DNA from: Trichomonas tenax
Taxonomy: Eukaryota; Parabasalia; Trichomonadida; Trichomonadidae
DNA: 64,000 nucleotides
Direction of reading: 5' to 3'
NCBI GenBank assembly: GCA_023091735.1
Contig: JALKBU010000009.1
Coordinates: 62,001 to 126,000 of the forward strand
Within the stretch, counting starts at the first letter, position 1. Every line of letters starts with the position of its first letter. The position numbers and the translations under genes are program-made. Below, piece by piece: positions 20,037-29,882 of the stretch. The notes beneath the pieces are model-generated. The model worked only from the letters and a program-made list of their open reading frames with translations, did no database searches and had not been told where the DNA came from.

Positions 20037-20213
20037 GTTGAATTTTTTCCCCGTTGACGTTTTTTGAGTTTTGCGATTTTTAACGAGTAAACCCCCTATC
20101 AAGCCAAACTGAGAACACATTTACGTAAATGTTTAATCAGATTCGTCCAGGAAGGGGGTTTACTCGTTAAAAATCGCAAAACTCAAAAAGGTCAAAGTGA
20201 AAAAAGTGGAGCC
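20037..20213. mobile_element. Fold-back MITE, short copy (Mutator-like features)
   Basis: A 177-bp element made almost entirely of two inverted arms. A perfect 36-base inverted pair lies at 20061-20096 and 20154-20189, and imperfect homology extends to the tips and to a central ACGT palindrome. It is flanked by CCAATTTTG (20028-20036) and CCAATTTTT (20214-20222), an 8/9 match that suggests a 9-bp target duplication. The arms are shared with the element at 54321-55006. There is no coding capacity. Confidence 0.8.
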
Positions 20214-20788
20214 CCAATTTTTGTATAAACGGAAAATAAATCTCTTTTTTAGCCTTTTGACTGTGATTAATGCAATACAAACTAAGTAGGTGGCAAGTAC
20301 GCATTTTCCAATGGCGCATTTTTTGGACATACGCAAAACCGTTACGCACTGGCGATTTGTAAAATAAAAGTAATTTTTTTATTATAGGCAGACAAAGTTA
20401 AAATGGAAGTTTCATTAAACGATAAATATACTCCATAATAGCTCTTGCCATAGAATCAGTCATAAAATATATTACTTTCCTATCAATAATCCATAGTGGG
20501 TGTTCAATTTTAAAACTCACTGAATTTTTTGTATGGTGCATATAATTGATAGTTGGCACAGGCCAAATAAGTTCTGAAAATCGACCAGACCTGTTCAATT
20601 GTTATATAGCCTACAAAGTGTGGGTACTCAGAATTATACGCACTTAAGAATTTTGTGCGTGTTCAAATATTTTTTGCTGCAAAATAGCTATATTAATTGT
20701 GTCGCATCTAAAATATGTCAAAGCGTTCAAATAAAAAATGTGACGTTCAATCCAGTTTTGGTGGATGATTTTACAGTAGTGGGTTTGG

Positions 20789-20834
20789 GAGGGGCTTCGC
20801 CCCTCACAATAGAACCAAGCGTTCCGCAAAGCGG
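20789..20834. other. Two GC-rich hairpins in AT-rich DNA
   Basis: GAGGGGC-TTC-GCCCCTC at 20789-20805 is a perfect 7-bp stem; CCGC-AAA-GCGG at 20824-20834 is a second. The surrounding 100 bases are markedly more GC-rich than their neighbours, suggesting inserted or selected DNA. Confidence 0.5.
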
Positions 20835-21590
20835 TATGCGAGGAAAATTTGCGTACTTTCATTAGGTATTGAGTAAAAAATAACGTCCTTTGCGTATAAC
20901 TGCCGCATGCTTAATACAAACACTGGGGGCTAGCTATATTTTAGATGTGTACATATAAAACAGCTAAAAATAGAGTTTGGATCGAAATATCACGTCATTT
21001 ATTTCAAGAAATGCTTTTTGTTATAAAATCATTAGTGAATATCATCTGCAAGAGTCATGGAAACCAAATATTTCATTATCCTTGTAAAATAGCATATATA
21101 AAAAGAAATCAATCGTTTATTCTAATAACAAAACAGCAATACGTAATAAATAACCTAAAGGGCTTGATATCTATTGCATGCAGAATGCAAACAGTTGTAA
21201 TGCTGTCTCTGTAAGTGAAAGAATGATGTGTTTATTTTTGCAACTCGAAATGAGCCCATAGATTCTTGATAATATTTATATGTACTCATTATTAGGAAGA
21301 AATCGTTCTAAGGGACCAGGCAGCAAGTCGGAAATATGCTTTTATGAAATCATTGATATATTGATTTGCAGGTTTTAGAGAAATAAGACGAAAAACTGCG
21401 ACAAAAGCGCATGCAGTGATAATAGAATCGTTACTTGTAAGATTTGAAGGTATTTAAGATTATTGTTTACATGAATTGTCACATTTATTAACCTTATCAC
21501 CCCCTTTTCTCTTATTAACCTTATTAAATTATCACTTTTATTTTTTACTTGAGTTTTTCATTTTTGTTTTTTATGCTCTTACAATAGAGA

Positions 21591-22574
21591 ATGGAGATTT
21601 TTCCTCATCCAGTTTATCACAAGAGTCAACGTAAACATCGCAGCAAGTTTTATATCATAATTGTTATGATAATATTATCAACGCTTTATTTCATTTCACT
21701 GTTCACATGCGTGTACCTTAATGATCATATACTGCAATCTGATTATCCACTTATTACGAAATATCAGCGATTTATTTCGATCCAATTTTTAATTAATGGA
21801 ACAAAAAATCTTATTTCCATCGATATTCACTCTCTCGTAGCGTATATAGACATCTGGAGAGGCCATTGGTGCCCATATTATAACGATCGTAATTTTTATA
21901 TCACTCCACGCGTAAATGAGCTTCTTCAAATAATAAGGACCATTGGAATTCCTGTTTCTCACCTTTCTTTCACCGCTGAATCAGCAATGATGAATACAAG
22001 ACAAAGAAAACGTGCTAAATCTGTTATTAGAGGTAGAAACATAACAAAACTGGACAAATACTAGCCAATGCCGAACAAAACGTACCACAAATACATTCCT
22101 GGATTCGTAGACAAGTGCAATCATAACATAAGCAGATTTAATGTTTACAGAGATCACGGATTCTCTAAAGACATTCTTCTCGCTGACGATGATTACTATG
22201 TCGCGAGTTTTAAAGAGGCAGCAATGCTATTTTGGGGATTAGGAGCGAAATACGTTTTAATTTTTGGTGAACACACGAATATGTGTTTAATGCACGTGAT
22301 AATGTATTGCAAAGAAGTTGGAATCGTTCCAGTGATCGTGAGAGACTTAGTGGACTCCGCTTGGGTCTATGAATACCAAAAGCAAACGATTCCTTCACAT
22401 TCATTAGCGAATAATGCAGTCAACAATTATCTTCAAGAAAATCAAGTTCCAACAATACATTCATATGATTTAATTCGAACATTGAACGAAATATCATACA
22501 AAAGAGTTTGTCCTAAATACAATCTCGAGGAATCGGCAATGAAATTTAACAACATCAAATGCGTGAAATCATAA
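21591..22574 (+). pseudogene. Isochorismatase-like (cysteine hydrolase) membrane protein interrupted by an in-frame TAG
   Basis: One frame of 328 codons broken only by TAG at 22062-22064. The N terminus has a basic cytoplasmic stretch (HKSQRKHRSK) and one hydrophobic segment (about residues 20-43), giving a type II membrane topology. The rest follows the isochorismatase/nicotinamidase pattern: a beta strand ending in Asp (LISIDIH), and later 'GAKYVLIFGEHTNMCLMHVI' with the nucleophile Cys at codon 22284-22286, followed by 'VGIVPVIVRDLVDSAW'. The TAG lies between the Asp strand and the Cys strand, so a truncated product would lack the nucleophile. It may be a recent pseudogene, a readthrough gene or a sequencing error. 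Confidence 0.7.
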
Positions 22575-23160
22575 ATTAATTTCGAAGTTTTTTTGTTTTT
22601 CAATAACTCATTTCTTCATTTTTAAAAGATCGATATTGAACACACGAATAGATATCTAGGTTGTTCATTTCTCAATTAAAGTTGATTCACAATCAATATT
22701 TTTAATTGTTCTTCATTAGAAAACAAATGAAATGTTGAATTTTATATTAGAATATAAAATTCAAGCTCAATATTTAAGATTGAAACAATAAAATATATAA
22801 AGATTCTCTCAGATGTTCGTTAACTAATATCAACATTCAGCTACTAATTTTTTGTAATAATAACATTTCTTTTTCTTCGATCATTTTCTAGGATTTTTGT
22901 TCCTCTTGTTTTCTCTATTCATTGATCTTCTGCTGCCTTACGCAAAAATATTATTACATTATTTCTCTTGAATTTCATCATTTTTATTCATCATAACTAA
23001 TTTGATTTTTTGAAATCCAAATTTCACGAATTGGAGTTGTTCAAGTGAATATCCGACTTTAAGATAGAAGTGTTTATAAAATAAATTAACATTTGGGTGC
23101 TGTAATAATATTTAACACCCAAAATACAAACAAACAAAAAATAAACAAAATTATTAAAAC
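22575..23160. other. Intergenic region containing a copied gene fragment
   Basis: About 590 AT-rich bases between two convergent genes. The segment 22869-23002 is a diverged copy of part of the neighbouring coiled-coil gene, listed separately; nothing else is recognisable. Confidence 0.5.
22869..23002 (-). pseudogene. Decayed partial copy of the adjacent coiled-coil gene
   Basis: Compares directly with 24161-24301 inside the gene at 23161-25494. Shared blocks include TTGTTTTCTCT, TCTTCTGCTGCCT and a long exact run ending ATTCATCATAACTAAT. Indels and the loss of frame show that it is not coding. It lies just beyond the 3' end of the source gene, so it may come from a tandem duplication followed by deletion. 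Confidence 0.7.
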
Positions 23161-25494
23161 TTAGTTTTGACTCTTATTCAGTGAATCAGAAGACCTTGAA
23201 GCCCTCGATCTTGTCATCTTTATAGCCCTCTGCTCGATCATGTCATAATTGATTCCCATTGACTCAGCGAGTTTCCTGAGTTTGTCATTCGATGTTCTCT
23301 TTAATCCTGCGTTGTTACCCATCGTCGTTTCGAGCATTTTCTCCTTTTCCATTTCTAATTGGACTCTTAATCTTTGATTCTTCATCCTGAGCATCTCTCT
23401 CTGGTTCTGCACTGTCTGCAAAGCACAGAGTCTCATTTGGTATTGCTCTTCTTGCTCTCTTAGCATTACTTGTCTCTGTCTTTCTCTTCTTTCTAATATC
23501 AAGCTCTGATCTTCGTGTTTGATCTCGTTGAGAGTGAGTTCAGAAAATCTCTGTTTCTTGCGCTCCATTTCGCGTTCTTTCATCGCCTCAATACTCTTCT
23601 GGTTGGACATTTCAAGCCGTTCTTCCTTCTTTTGCTGCAATGTTTTATCGAGTTCTGTTTTATTCATTTTAGCTTTCTCGTGCTTGTTTAATTCCCTTTC
23701 TTTGAGTTCAGCAATCTTTGCCTCTCTCTTCTCCATCAGTTTAGAGAATTCTTGATCGTGCTTTTGCATCTTTAACTCTGTTGCAGCGCGTTTTCGTTCA
23801 ATTTGTTCATCAACTTTCTTTTGTGCTGCCAAAACTCTATTGCGTTCTTCTTCATTTTTAAGTGCTGATTTCTGTCTCGCAGCTCTTAGTTCGCTCTCCC
23901 TCATCTCTCTAAACTTATCCTGTCTGACCTGCTCAACCATTGATCTTTCCAAGTAAACTCTTTCTTTTTCTTCTCTCTCTTTTCTTTCCAAATCTTCAGC
24001 GATATTTTTATGTCTTTGTCTTTCGATTTCTTCCTGTTCGAATTTCTTCTTGCGTTCGATCTCCTGCTGCTTCTTCGTCTGATCGAAACTGTCGAGGCGT
24101 TGTTTTGTTGCTTCGACAACAGCAGCGTTTTTAATTGTTCTTCGAATTACGATATTTTCCTTTTCTTCAATAACTTTCGAAGCTTTTTGTTCTTCTTGTT
24201 TTCTCTTCTCATCAATCTTCTGCTGCCTGAGGCGCATATATTCCTGCATTCTTTTCTCTTCCTGTTCCTGAATTTCGTCATTTTTATTCATCATAACTAA
24301 TGAGAAAATAACTTGTTCGACAGATTTGTTTCTGACTTGCTGTAGCTTAGCCATGCGTGCTCGTTCGAGTTCTAAGAATGAATTTCCATCAGAAAGTTCA
24401 GGTGGCGCAGATTTCGTCATTATAATTTGCATTTGCTGATTTCTTTTGATGATTCGTTGTCTCTCGTCCATAACATCCTTAATTGCGCTGTCAACACGAT
24501 GCTGTAGTTTTGATCTGACTTGAGATCTTAAATCTTCGTCTTCGAATTTAGATAATTCTTCTTCTGTAGGATAACTGATATCTTGAAGTGATAGTCCGAG
24601 ATTTTTCATTGCGTTTTTAGATACTTTTTCTGTAATTTTGCTTGGATTTGAAGGATCGAACTCATCTATTGAAACTTCTTCTTCTGGTGGTTTCTTATTC
24701 TGTTTATCGCGTGAATTATCAGAGTTTGGCGCTGTGTTTTCATGATTCGATGAAGAAAGCGGTGATTTCTGTTCTTCTGGGAGTTGCCTTAATTCTGGCG
24801 GTGCTGAAGTCGCAACAGGCGGAAGCTGCTTCTTCTGCGATAATGTAGCACGCATTTTTGGAAATGTATTCGTTGGCTTTTGAATGATTGGCTTCAAAGT
24901 CTTTTTCGCTGGTGCATTTAAGTAAATTATATCATTCTGCTGCGGTTTTGGTGATGCTGGCTTCGATTGCTGTGGTTTTAATTCCTCGTAAACGCTTATA
25001 TCTTGTGCAGTTTGAAATCTAAATCCGTCATCGCGATCAGAGTCTTTTGGTGAGTTTGATAGTGACGGAAGTATCAGTGAGCGCTGATTATTCGGAATTG
25101 TCAACGCATCAAGTTTTTTCTTCAATGACGGCAAACTTGGCGTGTTTTGAGACTCAGGGCGGGCTTCATATTCTTTTTCTGACGGAATGAAGTTGTTTTG
25201 CACTTCGATTTCCTCTTTATAGTCGTTATTTTCTTCATTATAATCGTTATTTAAGTTTTCTGTTTCCTGATAGAAGTCGCTGTCATCGACATCTTCGTCC
25301 TCCTTTTTGAAGACCAGCCCTATCGTGTTATTTTCGAACTGTTGGTTTGAATTTTGCGTGTCGTCAAAGAAAGAGTCATCTGATGGTAAATCGTCCGAGT
25401 GCTCTTTGGAGGCTTTCGGAATTTCGCTAAATTCGGGAATTGAGTCTCCGTTCATTTCGCCATCGTCTGAAAAAGAATCAAAATCATCGCTCAT
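23161..25494 (-). CDS. Long coiled-coil protein, charged
   Basis: 777 residues. The N terminus is acidic and Ser-rich (MSDDFDSFSDDGEMNGDS). A Pro/Gln/Ser-rich linker (about 120-290) follows. From about 330 to 740 there is an almost continuous, very Glu/Lys/Arg/Gln-rich heptad-like coiled coil with many 'ERKKKFEQEEIERQ' type repeats. The C terminus is basic and Ser-rich. No motor, membrane or catalytic domain is seen. Such proteins in trichomonads are often cytoskeletal or flagellar; that role is inference. Part of the gene has been copied into its downstream region. Confidence 0.85.
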   Translation of the reverse strand: MSDDFDSFSDDGEMNGDSIPEFSEIPKASKEHSDDLPSDDSFFDDTQNSNQQFENNTIGLVFKKEDEDVDDSDFYQETENLNNDYNEENNDYKEEIEVQNNFIPSEKEYEARPESQNTPSLPSLKKKLDALTIPNNQRSLILPSLSNSPKDSDRDDGFRFQTAQDISVYEELKPQQSKPASPKPQQNDIIYLNAPAKKTLKPIIQKPTNTFPKMRATLSQKKQLPPVATSAPPELRQLPEEQKSPLSSSNHENTAPNSDNSRDKQNKKPPEEEVSIDEFDPSNPSKITEKVSKNAMKNLGLSLQDISYPTEEELSKFEDEDLRSQVRSKLQHRVDSAIKDVMDERQRIIKRNQQMQIIMTKSAPPELSDGNSFLELERARMAKLQQVRNKSVEQVIFSLVMMNKNDEIQEQEEKRMQEYMRLRQQKIDEKRKQEEQKASKVIEEKENIVIRRTIKNAAVVEATKQRLDSFDQTKKQQEIERKKKFEQEEIERQRHKNIAEDLERKEREEKERVYLERSMVEQVRQDKFREMRESELRAARQKSALKNEEERNRVLAAQKKVDEQIERKRAATELKMQKHDQEFSKLMEKREAKIAELKERELNKHEKAKMNKTELDKTLQQKKEERLEMSNQKSIEAMKEREMERKKQRFSELTLNEIKHEDQSLILERRERQRQVMLREQEEQYQMRLCALQTVQNQREMLRMKNQRLRVQLEMEKEKMLETTMGNNAGLKRTSNDKLRKLAESMGINYDMIEQRAIKMTRSRASRSSDSLNKSQN

Positions 25495-26031
25495 TTTTTG
25501 GTTGACAAATTTTAGAAATAACAGATACTTTACATGACAAAGATTTTTCTTACATTATTTACTTGACAAAATTTGACCAAATCGATCACTTTACATTGCA
25601 ATTCTGTTAATATTACATAGCAGAAAAAATCAAATATATTACTTTACATGACATTTTCAAATTTTTTACATGACAAAAAATATATTATCATTCCAGAATC
25701 CACTACAAAATCAATGTTTTACCTATGTTACAATAAATATACCATTTCATACATTGTTAAATTCATTTACCAAACTATAATAGAATTTAATTTCATAATA
25801 TATTATTATCAATAAATATTTTGATTTGAAAATTGAATTCATTTGAAATAGTTATAGCTATGCTAATATAGCAAAACTATATCATTAACATATAGTGATT
25901 CTGTTAAATAACAATTAAATCAAATGTTATATAAAATAATTGTTCAAAAATATAATGGAGTAGTAGATTTCGAAATAGTGTATCTAATATATCATGAAAC
26001 AAAACAACAATTTTATAATATAAAAAACAAA
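25495..26031. other. Promoter region of the coiled-coil gene plus AT-rich spacer
   Basis: Contains the TTTACATGACAA array at 25529-25677; the remainder to 26031 is AT-rich with no ORF. Confidence 0.5.
25529..25677. promoter_or_regulatory. Array of TTTACATGACAA elements upstream of the coiled-coil gene
   Basis: Good matches start at 25529, 25557 (TTTACTTGACAA), 25643 and 25665, plus a weak one at 25589. The last two good ones are 22 bases apart. The array begins about 35 bases upstream of the ATG at 25494. The same element forms arrays upstream of other genes in the window. Confidence 0.5.
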
Positions 26032-26634
26032 TTATTCTTTTGGAGGTTTAAGCACTTTAATAATCTCTAAAACTTTGTTCTTCTCTTTATTTTCGAGGAA
26101 AGCCCATATTTTCTTTAATGAATCTGATTTATATGGCGTTGTAACAGCATCGAGAGTTTTTTTCATATCATTAGTGAGCATATTGTCCTGAAACCATTCC
26201 GGAAGTGTAATGGATGGCGTAAATGATACTTCTGGAGGCGCATGTTCAATATGATAATCTAATGCTTTTGATCCTTCTTGTAATAGTCGAAATAGTTCTT
26301 CATCGTAACACGTTGGCTTATTTTTGAGCCATTTGTTTGCCATTTTCATTATGTCTTCGCCAACTAATGCCAACATACTTTTCTTTCCGTTGAATATTTC
26401 AGCATTTTTGCAAATTAGCTTTATGTCATTGTAAAACTGATCTATGGAAGTGTAAACGCTGCCATTTAATTTCTTTTTCATTGTGTGAAAATCCATTGGT
26501 TTTTTGATAATATCATAGTAATCAGGAGCAGCGTCTTTCTCTGGATCAACAGGTTTTCTGAGAGGAATTGTCATCGGTGATTGCATCATTTCATTGAGTA
26601 ATGATTGGCAATAGTAAAAATCAAATTCATCCAT
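26032..26634 (-). CDS. Bromodomain protein
   Basis: 200 residues from the ATG at 26634; the GTG four codons upstream is rejected. Residues about 5-110 are a bromodomain: helix Z 'CQSLLNEMMQSP', ZA loop 'PLRKPVDPEKDAAPDYYDII', 'KKPMDFHTMKKKLN', and 'FYNDIKLICKNAEIFNGKKS', where Asn82 in 'AEIFN' is the expected acetyl-lysine-binding residue. The rest (110-200) has no known domain. It probably reads acetylated histones. A motif TTGGCACTTTT lies just upstream (26640-26650). Confidence 0.9.
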   Translation of the reverse strand: MDEFDFYYCQSLLNEMMQSPMTIPLRKPVDPEKDAAPDYYDIIKKPMDFHTMKKKLNGSVYTSIDQFYNDIKLICKNAEIFNGKKSMLALVGEDIMKMANKWLKNKPTCYDEELFRLLQEGSKALDYHIEHAPPEVSFTPSITLPEWFQDNMLTNDMKKTLDAVTTPYKSDSLKKIWAFLENKEKNKVLEIIKVLKPPKE

Positions 26635-26639
26635 TTTGC

Positions 26640-26650
26640 TTGGCACTTTT
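26640..26650 (-). promoter_or_regulatory. Start-proximal AAAAGTGCCAA motif of the bromodomain gene
   Basis: Coding-strand AAAAGTGCCAA, ending five bases before the ATG; it belongs to the group also seen at 19505, 35570, 37422 and 62221. Confidence 0.4.
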
Positions 26651-26826
26651 CTATTTCAATTTAATTTTTATTAGATATTTATTCACTACATAAAATGTAT
26701 TTCACTTTTTGCCATATAGCTAATCAAAAATATTATCAAAAATTATGGCCTCTTATGAAATAATATAAGATTTATTATCTAAACATATGATTTTAAAATG
26801 AATTTTCAAAATCAAAATCAAATTTC

Positions 26827-27951
26827 ATGCTGTTTCTTTCATTTCTGTTTCTCCAACTTTGGGGGAAAGAAGGGACTGAAGAAATGACGAAAAACAGCCA
26901 AAAAGCAAAATATACACAGAGTACGCTATATAATTCCACAAAATCTCCATTTGGTATTATATCAGGTTATTCTTTCGACGACAAGCACCAGAATGAGTTT
27001 TACAAACTTTTGGTGCTCGGACACAACATTCAAAATATGATACCTCGTGTTGACAGAATTCTTTTAATTCCAACGAATTTTCACGTTTTGAATTCAAATA
27101 TTCATTTATTAAGTCAAGTATGGAATGTCATACTGAGACTCAATTATCCACAGTTTCGTTGCTATGCAAGCTTCCAAAATCAAGAAATTAACCATGAATG
27201 GTTCCGATTTCAGTCATTTTCGCTGAAAATGTACAAAAAATTACTCTTTGTCGATCACAATATCGTTTTTATCAACAACCCCGATGCTATTTTCTCATTT
27301 CCTACTCCTTCTGCGCCAAATGATTATAATTCATACGGAATCACTTATTTTGGCGTTGCACATAACTACAGATTCTTCCTTTTTGAGCCGAATATAGATA
27401 TGTATTACAAAATCTTAAACCAAACTTGCCATTGGCTCGATAATCCGTATAATCATCAATATAAATACGATGTGTTTTCGACAGTATCTATAGGACCTTA
27501 TGATAACGGTGTCTTGCATGAGATTTATGGTATAGAAACAAATACAATGCCTTATTATACAAATATTCTTATTGGAGCAGGAAAATTATCAAATAAGGTC
27601 GAATACTTGGATCCTCGAATTATTTCATTTACTTTCAGTGAACAAAGTCCACCATGGAGTGGTTTCACAATCCCAGATCTCTATTGGAAAGAGATTGCTG
27701 AACAAGCATTTAATTTTCTTGATGTTAATTTCCCACACAAGATTAAGTCACGCCAAGAAGATAAAAAGATTCACGAATTCATTAAAAACAAATTGAGATT
27801 AGTTCAATATCCAATTTACAAGCATGTTGAGTGTAATGCCGAGTTTGTAAGTTTCTCAAGTGCTAGTGTCATCATTAGAAGTGGTTGTTTATTAATTTTT
27901 GGTTTAGCAATCATATCCGTTGTTAAGAAGATGAATTATTTATATGAGTGA
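26827..27951 (+). CDS. GT8-like glycosyltransferase with C-terminal membrane span
   Basis: 374 residues. There is a hydrophobic leader (MLFLSFLFLQLWG) and a C-terminal hydrophobic segment (about 349-366), followed by a few basic residues. The middle has the glycogenin/galactinol synthase layout: 'LLVLGHNIQNMIPRVDRILL', 'WFRFQSFSLKMYKKLLFVDH', 'NIVFINNPDAIFSF', then 'YDNGVLHEIYG' and 'IISFTFSEQSPPWSG'. Where family members have DxD, this protein has FVDHNIVF, so the metal-binding motif is altered. It could be a Golgi enzyme with changed cofactor use or an inactive relative. TCAAATTTC stands directly before the ATG. Confidence 0.6.
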   Translation: MLFLSFLFLQLWGKEGTEEMTKNSQKAKYTQSTLYNSTKSPFGIISGYSFDDKHQNEFYKLLVLGHNIQNMIPRVDRILLIPTNFHVLNSNIHLLSQVWNVILRLNYPQFRCYASFQNQEINHEWFRFQSFSLKMYKKLLFVDHNIVFINNPDAIFSFPTPSAPNDYNSYGITYFGVAHNYRFFLFEPNIDMYYKILNQTCHWLDNPYNHQYKYDVFSTVSIGPYDNGVLHEIYGIETNTMPYYTNILIGAGKLSNKVEYLDPRIISFTFSEQSPPWSGFTIPDLYWKEIAEQAFNFLDVNFPHKIKSRQEDKKIHEFIKNKLRLVQYPIYKHVECNAEFVSFSSASVIIRSGCLLIFGLAIISVVKKMNYLYE

Positions 27952-28115
27952 TGGATATGTTATTTGTTCCGTAATAAATTGTTTGAATATGTTGTTATTT
28001 GTTCTTTAGTATAGTGGTTGATGAAATTATATCTTTTTATAGTTTAGCAATATATCACTCATTATGTGAACAATATGATAGAAAAAATGATATTTTAAGA
28101 CAAATCTACTGTGAA

Positions 28116-28134
28116 GAAGTCATTTTTCAAAATG
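28116..28134 (+). promoter_or_regulatory. Initiator-like sequence at start of the 28132 gene
   Basis: AGTCATTTTTCAAAATG overlaps the start codon; TCATTTTTCA fits the trichomonad Inr pattern TCAYTWYTCA. Comparable sequences stand before the starts at 55366 and 60798. Confidence 0.5.
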
Positions 28135-28638
28135 AAAAGAGTTCTATTTCTTCTTCCAAAATATGATGTTCTCAATTTGATTCAAGGTGTTAAGGATTCA
28201 TTTGAAAATACAGAGAAATACAATGTCATCGATTTTATTAAAGATAAAACTGATATAGCAAATATAATATTAAATGATTCATTAAATTACTTCATTCTGA
28301 TGAAGTCAGAGACACAAACTCAGACAATATTATCTATTAATCATGCAATTAAGTTAACTCATGTAATTTGTTTTTATTCTCCATCAAATAAAAATGAAAC
28401 AAACGCAGATATTTCAGAATTTCAATATGATGACTCTCTGTTTGATGTCCTTGATCAGAATAGAATTCCATCATTGATAATTGATTTAGATTTCATTGAT
28501 TTGGAAAGTATATGCGATTTTCTTAATCAAGATGAATACCATTTTGCAGCAGATGGCGCCTCTGAGTCAAGTTCTGATGAAGCACAAGAAAATATGTCAC
28601 ATGAAGATTTCCTCAAAATGATTGCGGAAGCTAATTGA
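28132..28638 (+). CDS. Hypothetical protein with acidic C terminus
   Basis: 168 residues from the ATG at 28132; the frame's GTG at 28111 is rejected because an initiator-like TCATTTTTCA ends five bases before this ATG. It is predicted alpha/beta in its first 130 residues (MKRVLFLLPKYDVLNLI, THVICFYSP), reminiscent of a small Rossmann-type sheet. The tail is acidic and Ser-rich and ends 'MSHEDFLKMIAEAN'. I do not recognise the family; no signal peptide or membrane span. Confidence 0.6.
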   Translation: MKRVLFLLPKYDVLNLIQGVKDSFENTEKYNVIDFIKDKTDIANIILNDSLNYFILMKSETQTQTILSINHAIKLTHVICFYSPSNKNETNADISEFQYDDSLFDVLDQNRIPSLIIDLDFIDLESICDFLNQDEYHFAADGASESSSDEAQENMSHEDFLKMIAEAN

Positions 28639-28973
28639 ATTTTTCATATTTACAACCCACATAGTTATAATACATCGTTGTTTGATCAAATAAAAACATA
28701 TTATTTATGTTAATTTTTCAAAAGGGATTTAGGGTGTTTATCATTGTTAAATCATATACGCTCATCTGTTGTATGCGAAAGACTAATGTTTTGTCTTATA
28801 AAATTGATCTTAAGTCATTGATTTTTGATTATTCCAAATTTATCAATGATATCAATGTATAATATTGGTTGCACCAAAACAAAATGATGCACAAAATATA
28901 AAAACAGTTTATAATTCGAAATTCATGATATAAAATAAAACAAATATATAAAATTACATAATTATAATCCAAC
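28639..28973. other. Short convergent intergenic stretch
   Basis: 335 AT-rich bases between convergent genes; nothing recognisable. Confidence 0.4.
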
Positions 28974-29882
28974 TCAGTCAGGAAATACAACAGCTTCATT
29001 AAGTTTTCTTGGTAGTATCTTTGGAAGCTTCGGATTCATTGTTTCAAATAACTGAGTGTATTCATCTTTAACAGATTCCGGAAATGTTGATGCCTTTATA
29101 TACATCCTGGACCTGGATCTCTTCTTCACTGGCTCAGTTGATGCTGCCACACTCATCTTGTCATCATGAGCAAATCCAACTGTATCAGGCAATGGAGCCC
29201 TCGTTATATGCGCAGCAGCCTCAAACTTTTCCTTCTGAATCCTTGCAAACGCGTTTCTCTCTTCTTCCTCTTTCTGTTCACGCAATCTCGTTGCTACTCT
29301 TATTTGCTTTGCTCTCTTTGAAACTATCGAATCAGCATCTGACAGTGGCAGAGAACGAAGGAATTCAAGCATTGATTGAGGTTTACGCTGTGCTGCGAAA
29401 GTTCTTGATACGTTAATTTTATTGCGTTCAGATTTTGTAATTTCGAGGCCATCCAAGGTCTCAAGGTTCGGAAATTTTTCTATAATCATTGAGCGGTAGC
29501 CTTTTATCTGTGTAATTTCGTTACCTCTGAGATCTAAAACTTCGAGATTGCGTAAGTGACTTGTCTGTTTTAAGAACTGCTCTATTGACTCGAACTTGTT
29601 GTTGGCAAGATAAAGAACGCGGAGAAATGTTTGCTTTTTCAAATCGAGTTCATTTAAATAGTTATTTCTAGCATCTATTATAGTAAGCCTTATACATGGC
29701 TGAAGGTTGTTAAGGATTGTTAGCTTGTTATTCGTGAGAAATAAAACTTGTAGATTTGGAAAAAGTTTTAATTGATTTGGCTCAATGCTCGTTAGACCCA
29801 TTCTGTCGAGAACTATCTCTTCCATGTCATATGGTTTAACAGAGCACTTCGCAGCGATGCCTAAGAAGGGATTTTTCTTCAT
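28974..29882 (-). CDS. Leucine-rich-repeat protein with LRR cap, axonemal type
   Basis: 302 residues. About five SDS22-type LRRs occupy residues 25-135 ('LQVLFLTNNKLTILNNL', 'LRVLYLANNKFESIEQFL', 'LEVLDLRGNEITQI'). They end in an LRR cap 'YRSMIIEKFPNLETLDGLEI' that is typical of flagellar and centrosomal LRR proteins (LRRC49, CEP97 and dynein-assembly type). The C-terminal half is basic and helical, with no known domain. A cytoskeletal or flagellar role is inferred from the cap type. Confidence 0.75.
   Translation of the reverse strand: MKKNPFLGIAAKCSVKPYDMEEIVLDRMGLTSIEPNQLKLFPNLQVLFLTNNKLTILNNLQPCIRLTIIDARNNYLNELDLKKQTFLRVLYLANNKFESIEQFLKQTSHLRNLEVLDLRGNEITQIKGYRSMIIEKFPNLETLDGLEITKSERNKINVSRTFAAQRKPQSMLEFLRSLPLSDADSIVSKRAKQIRVATRLREQKEEEERNAFARIQKEKFEAAAHITRAPLPDTVGFAHDDKMSVAASTEPVKKRSRSRMYIKASTFPESVKDEYTQLFETMNPKLPKILPRKLNEAVVFPD

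Larger units (their letters stand above)
19500..21590. other. Gene desert with transposon remains
   Basis: About 2.1 kb without a credible gene. It holds the fold-back element at 20037-20213 and two GC-rich hairpins near 20789-20834. Short frames at 20398-20598 and 20945-21214 show no family pattern. Confidence 0.5.

Noticed and set aside
20945..21214. 89-codon plus-strand frame near the fold-back element
   Set aside because: Low-information sequence without recognisable domain; start context poor.
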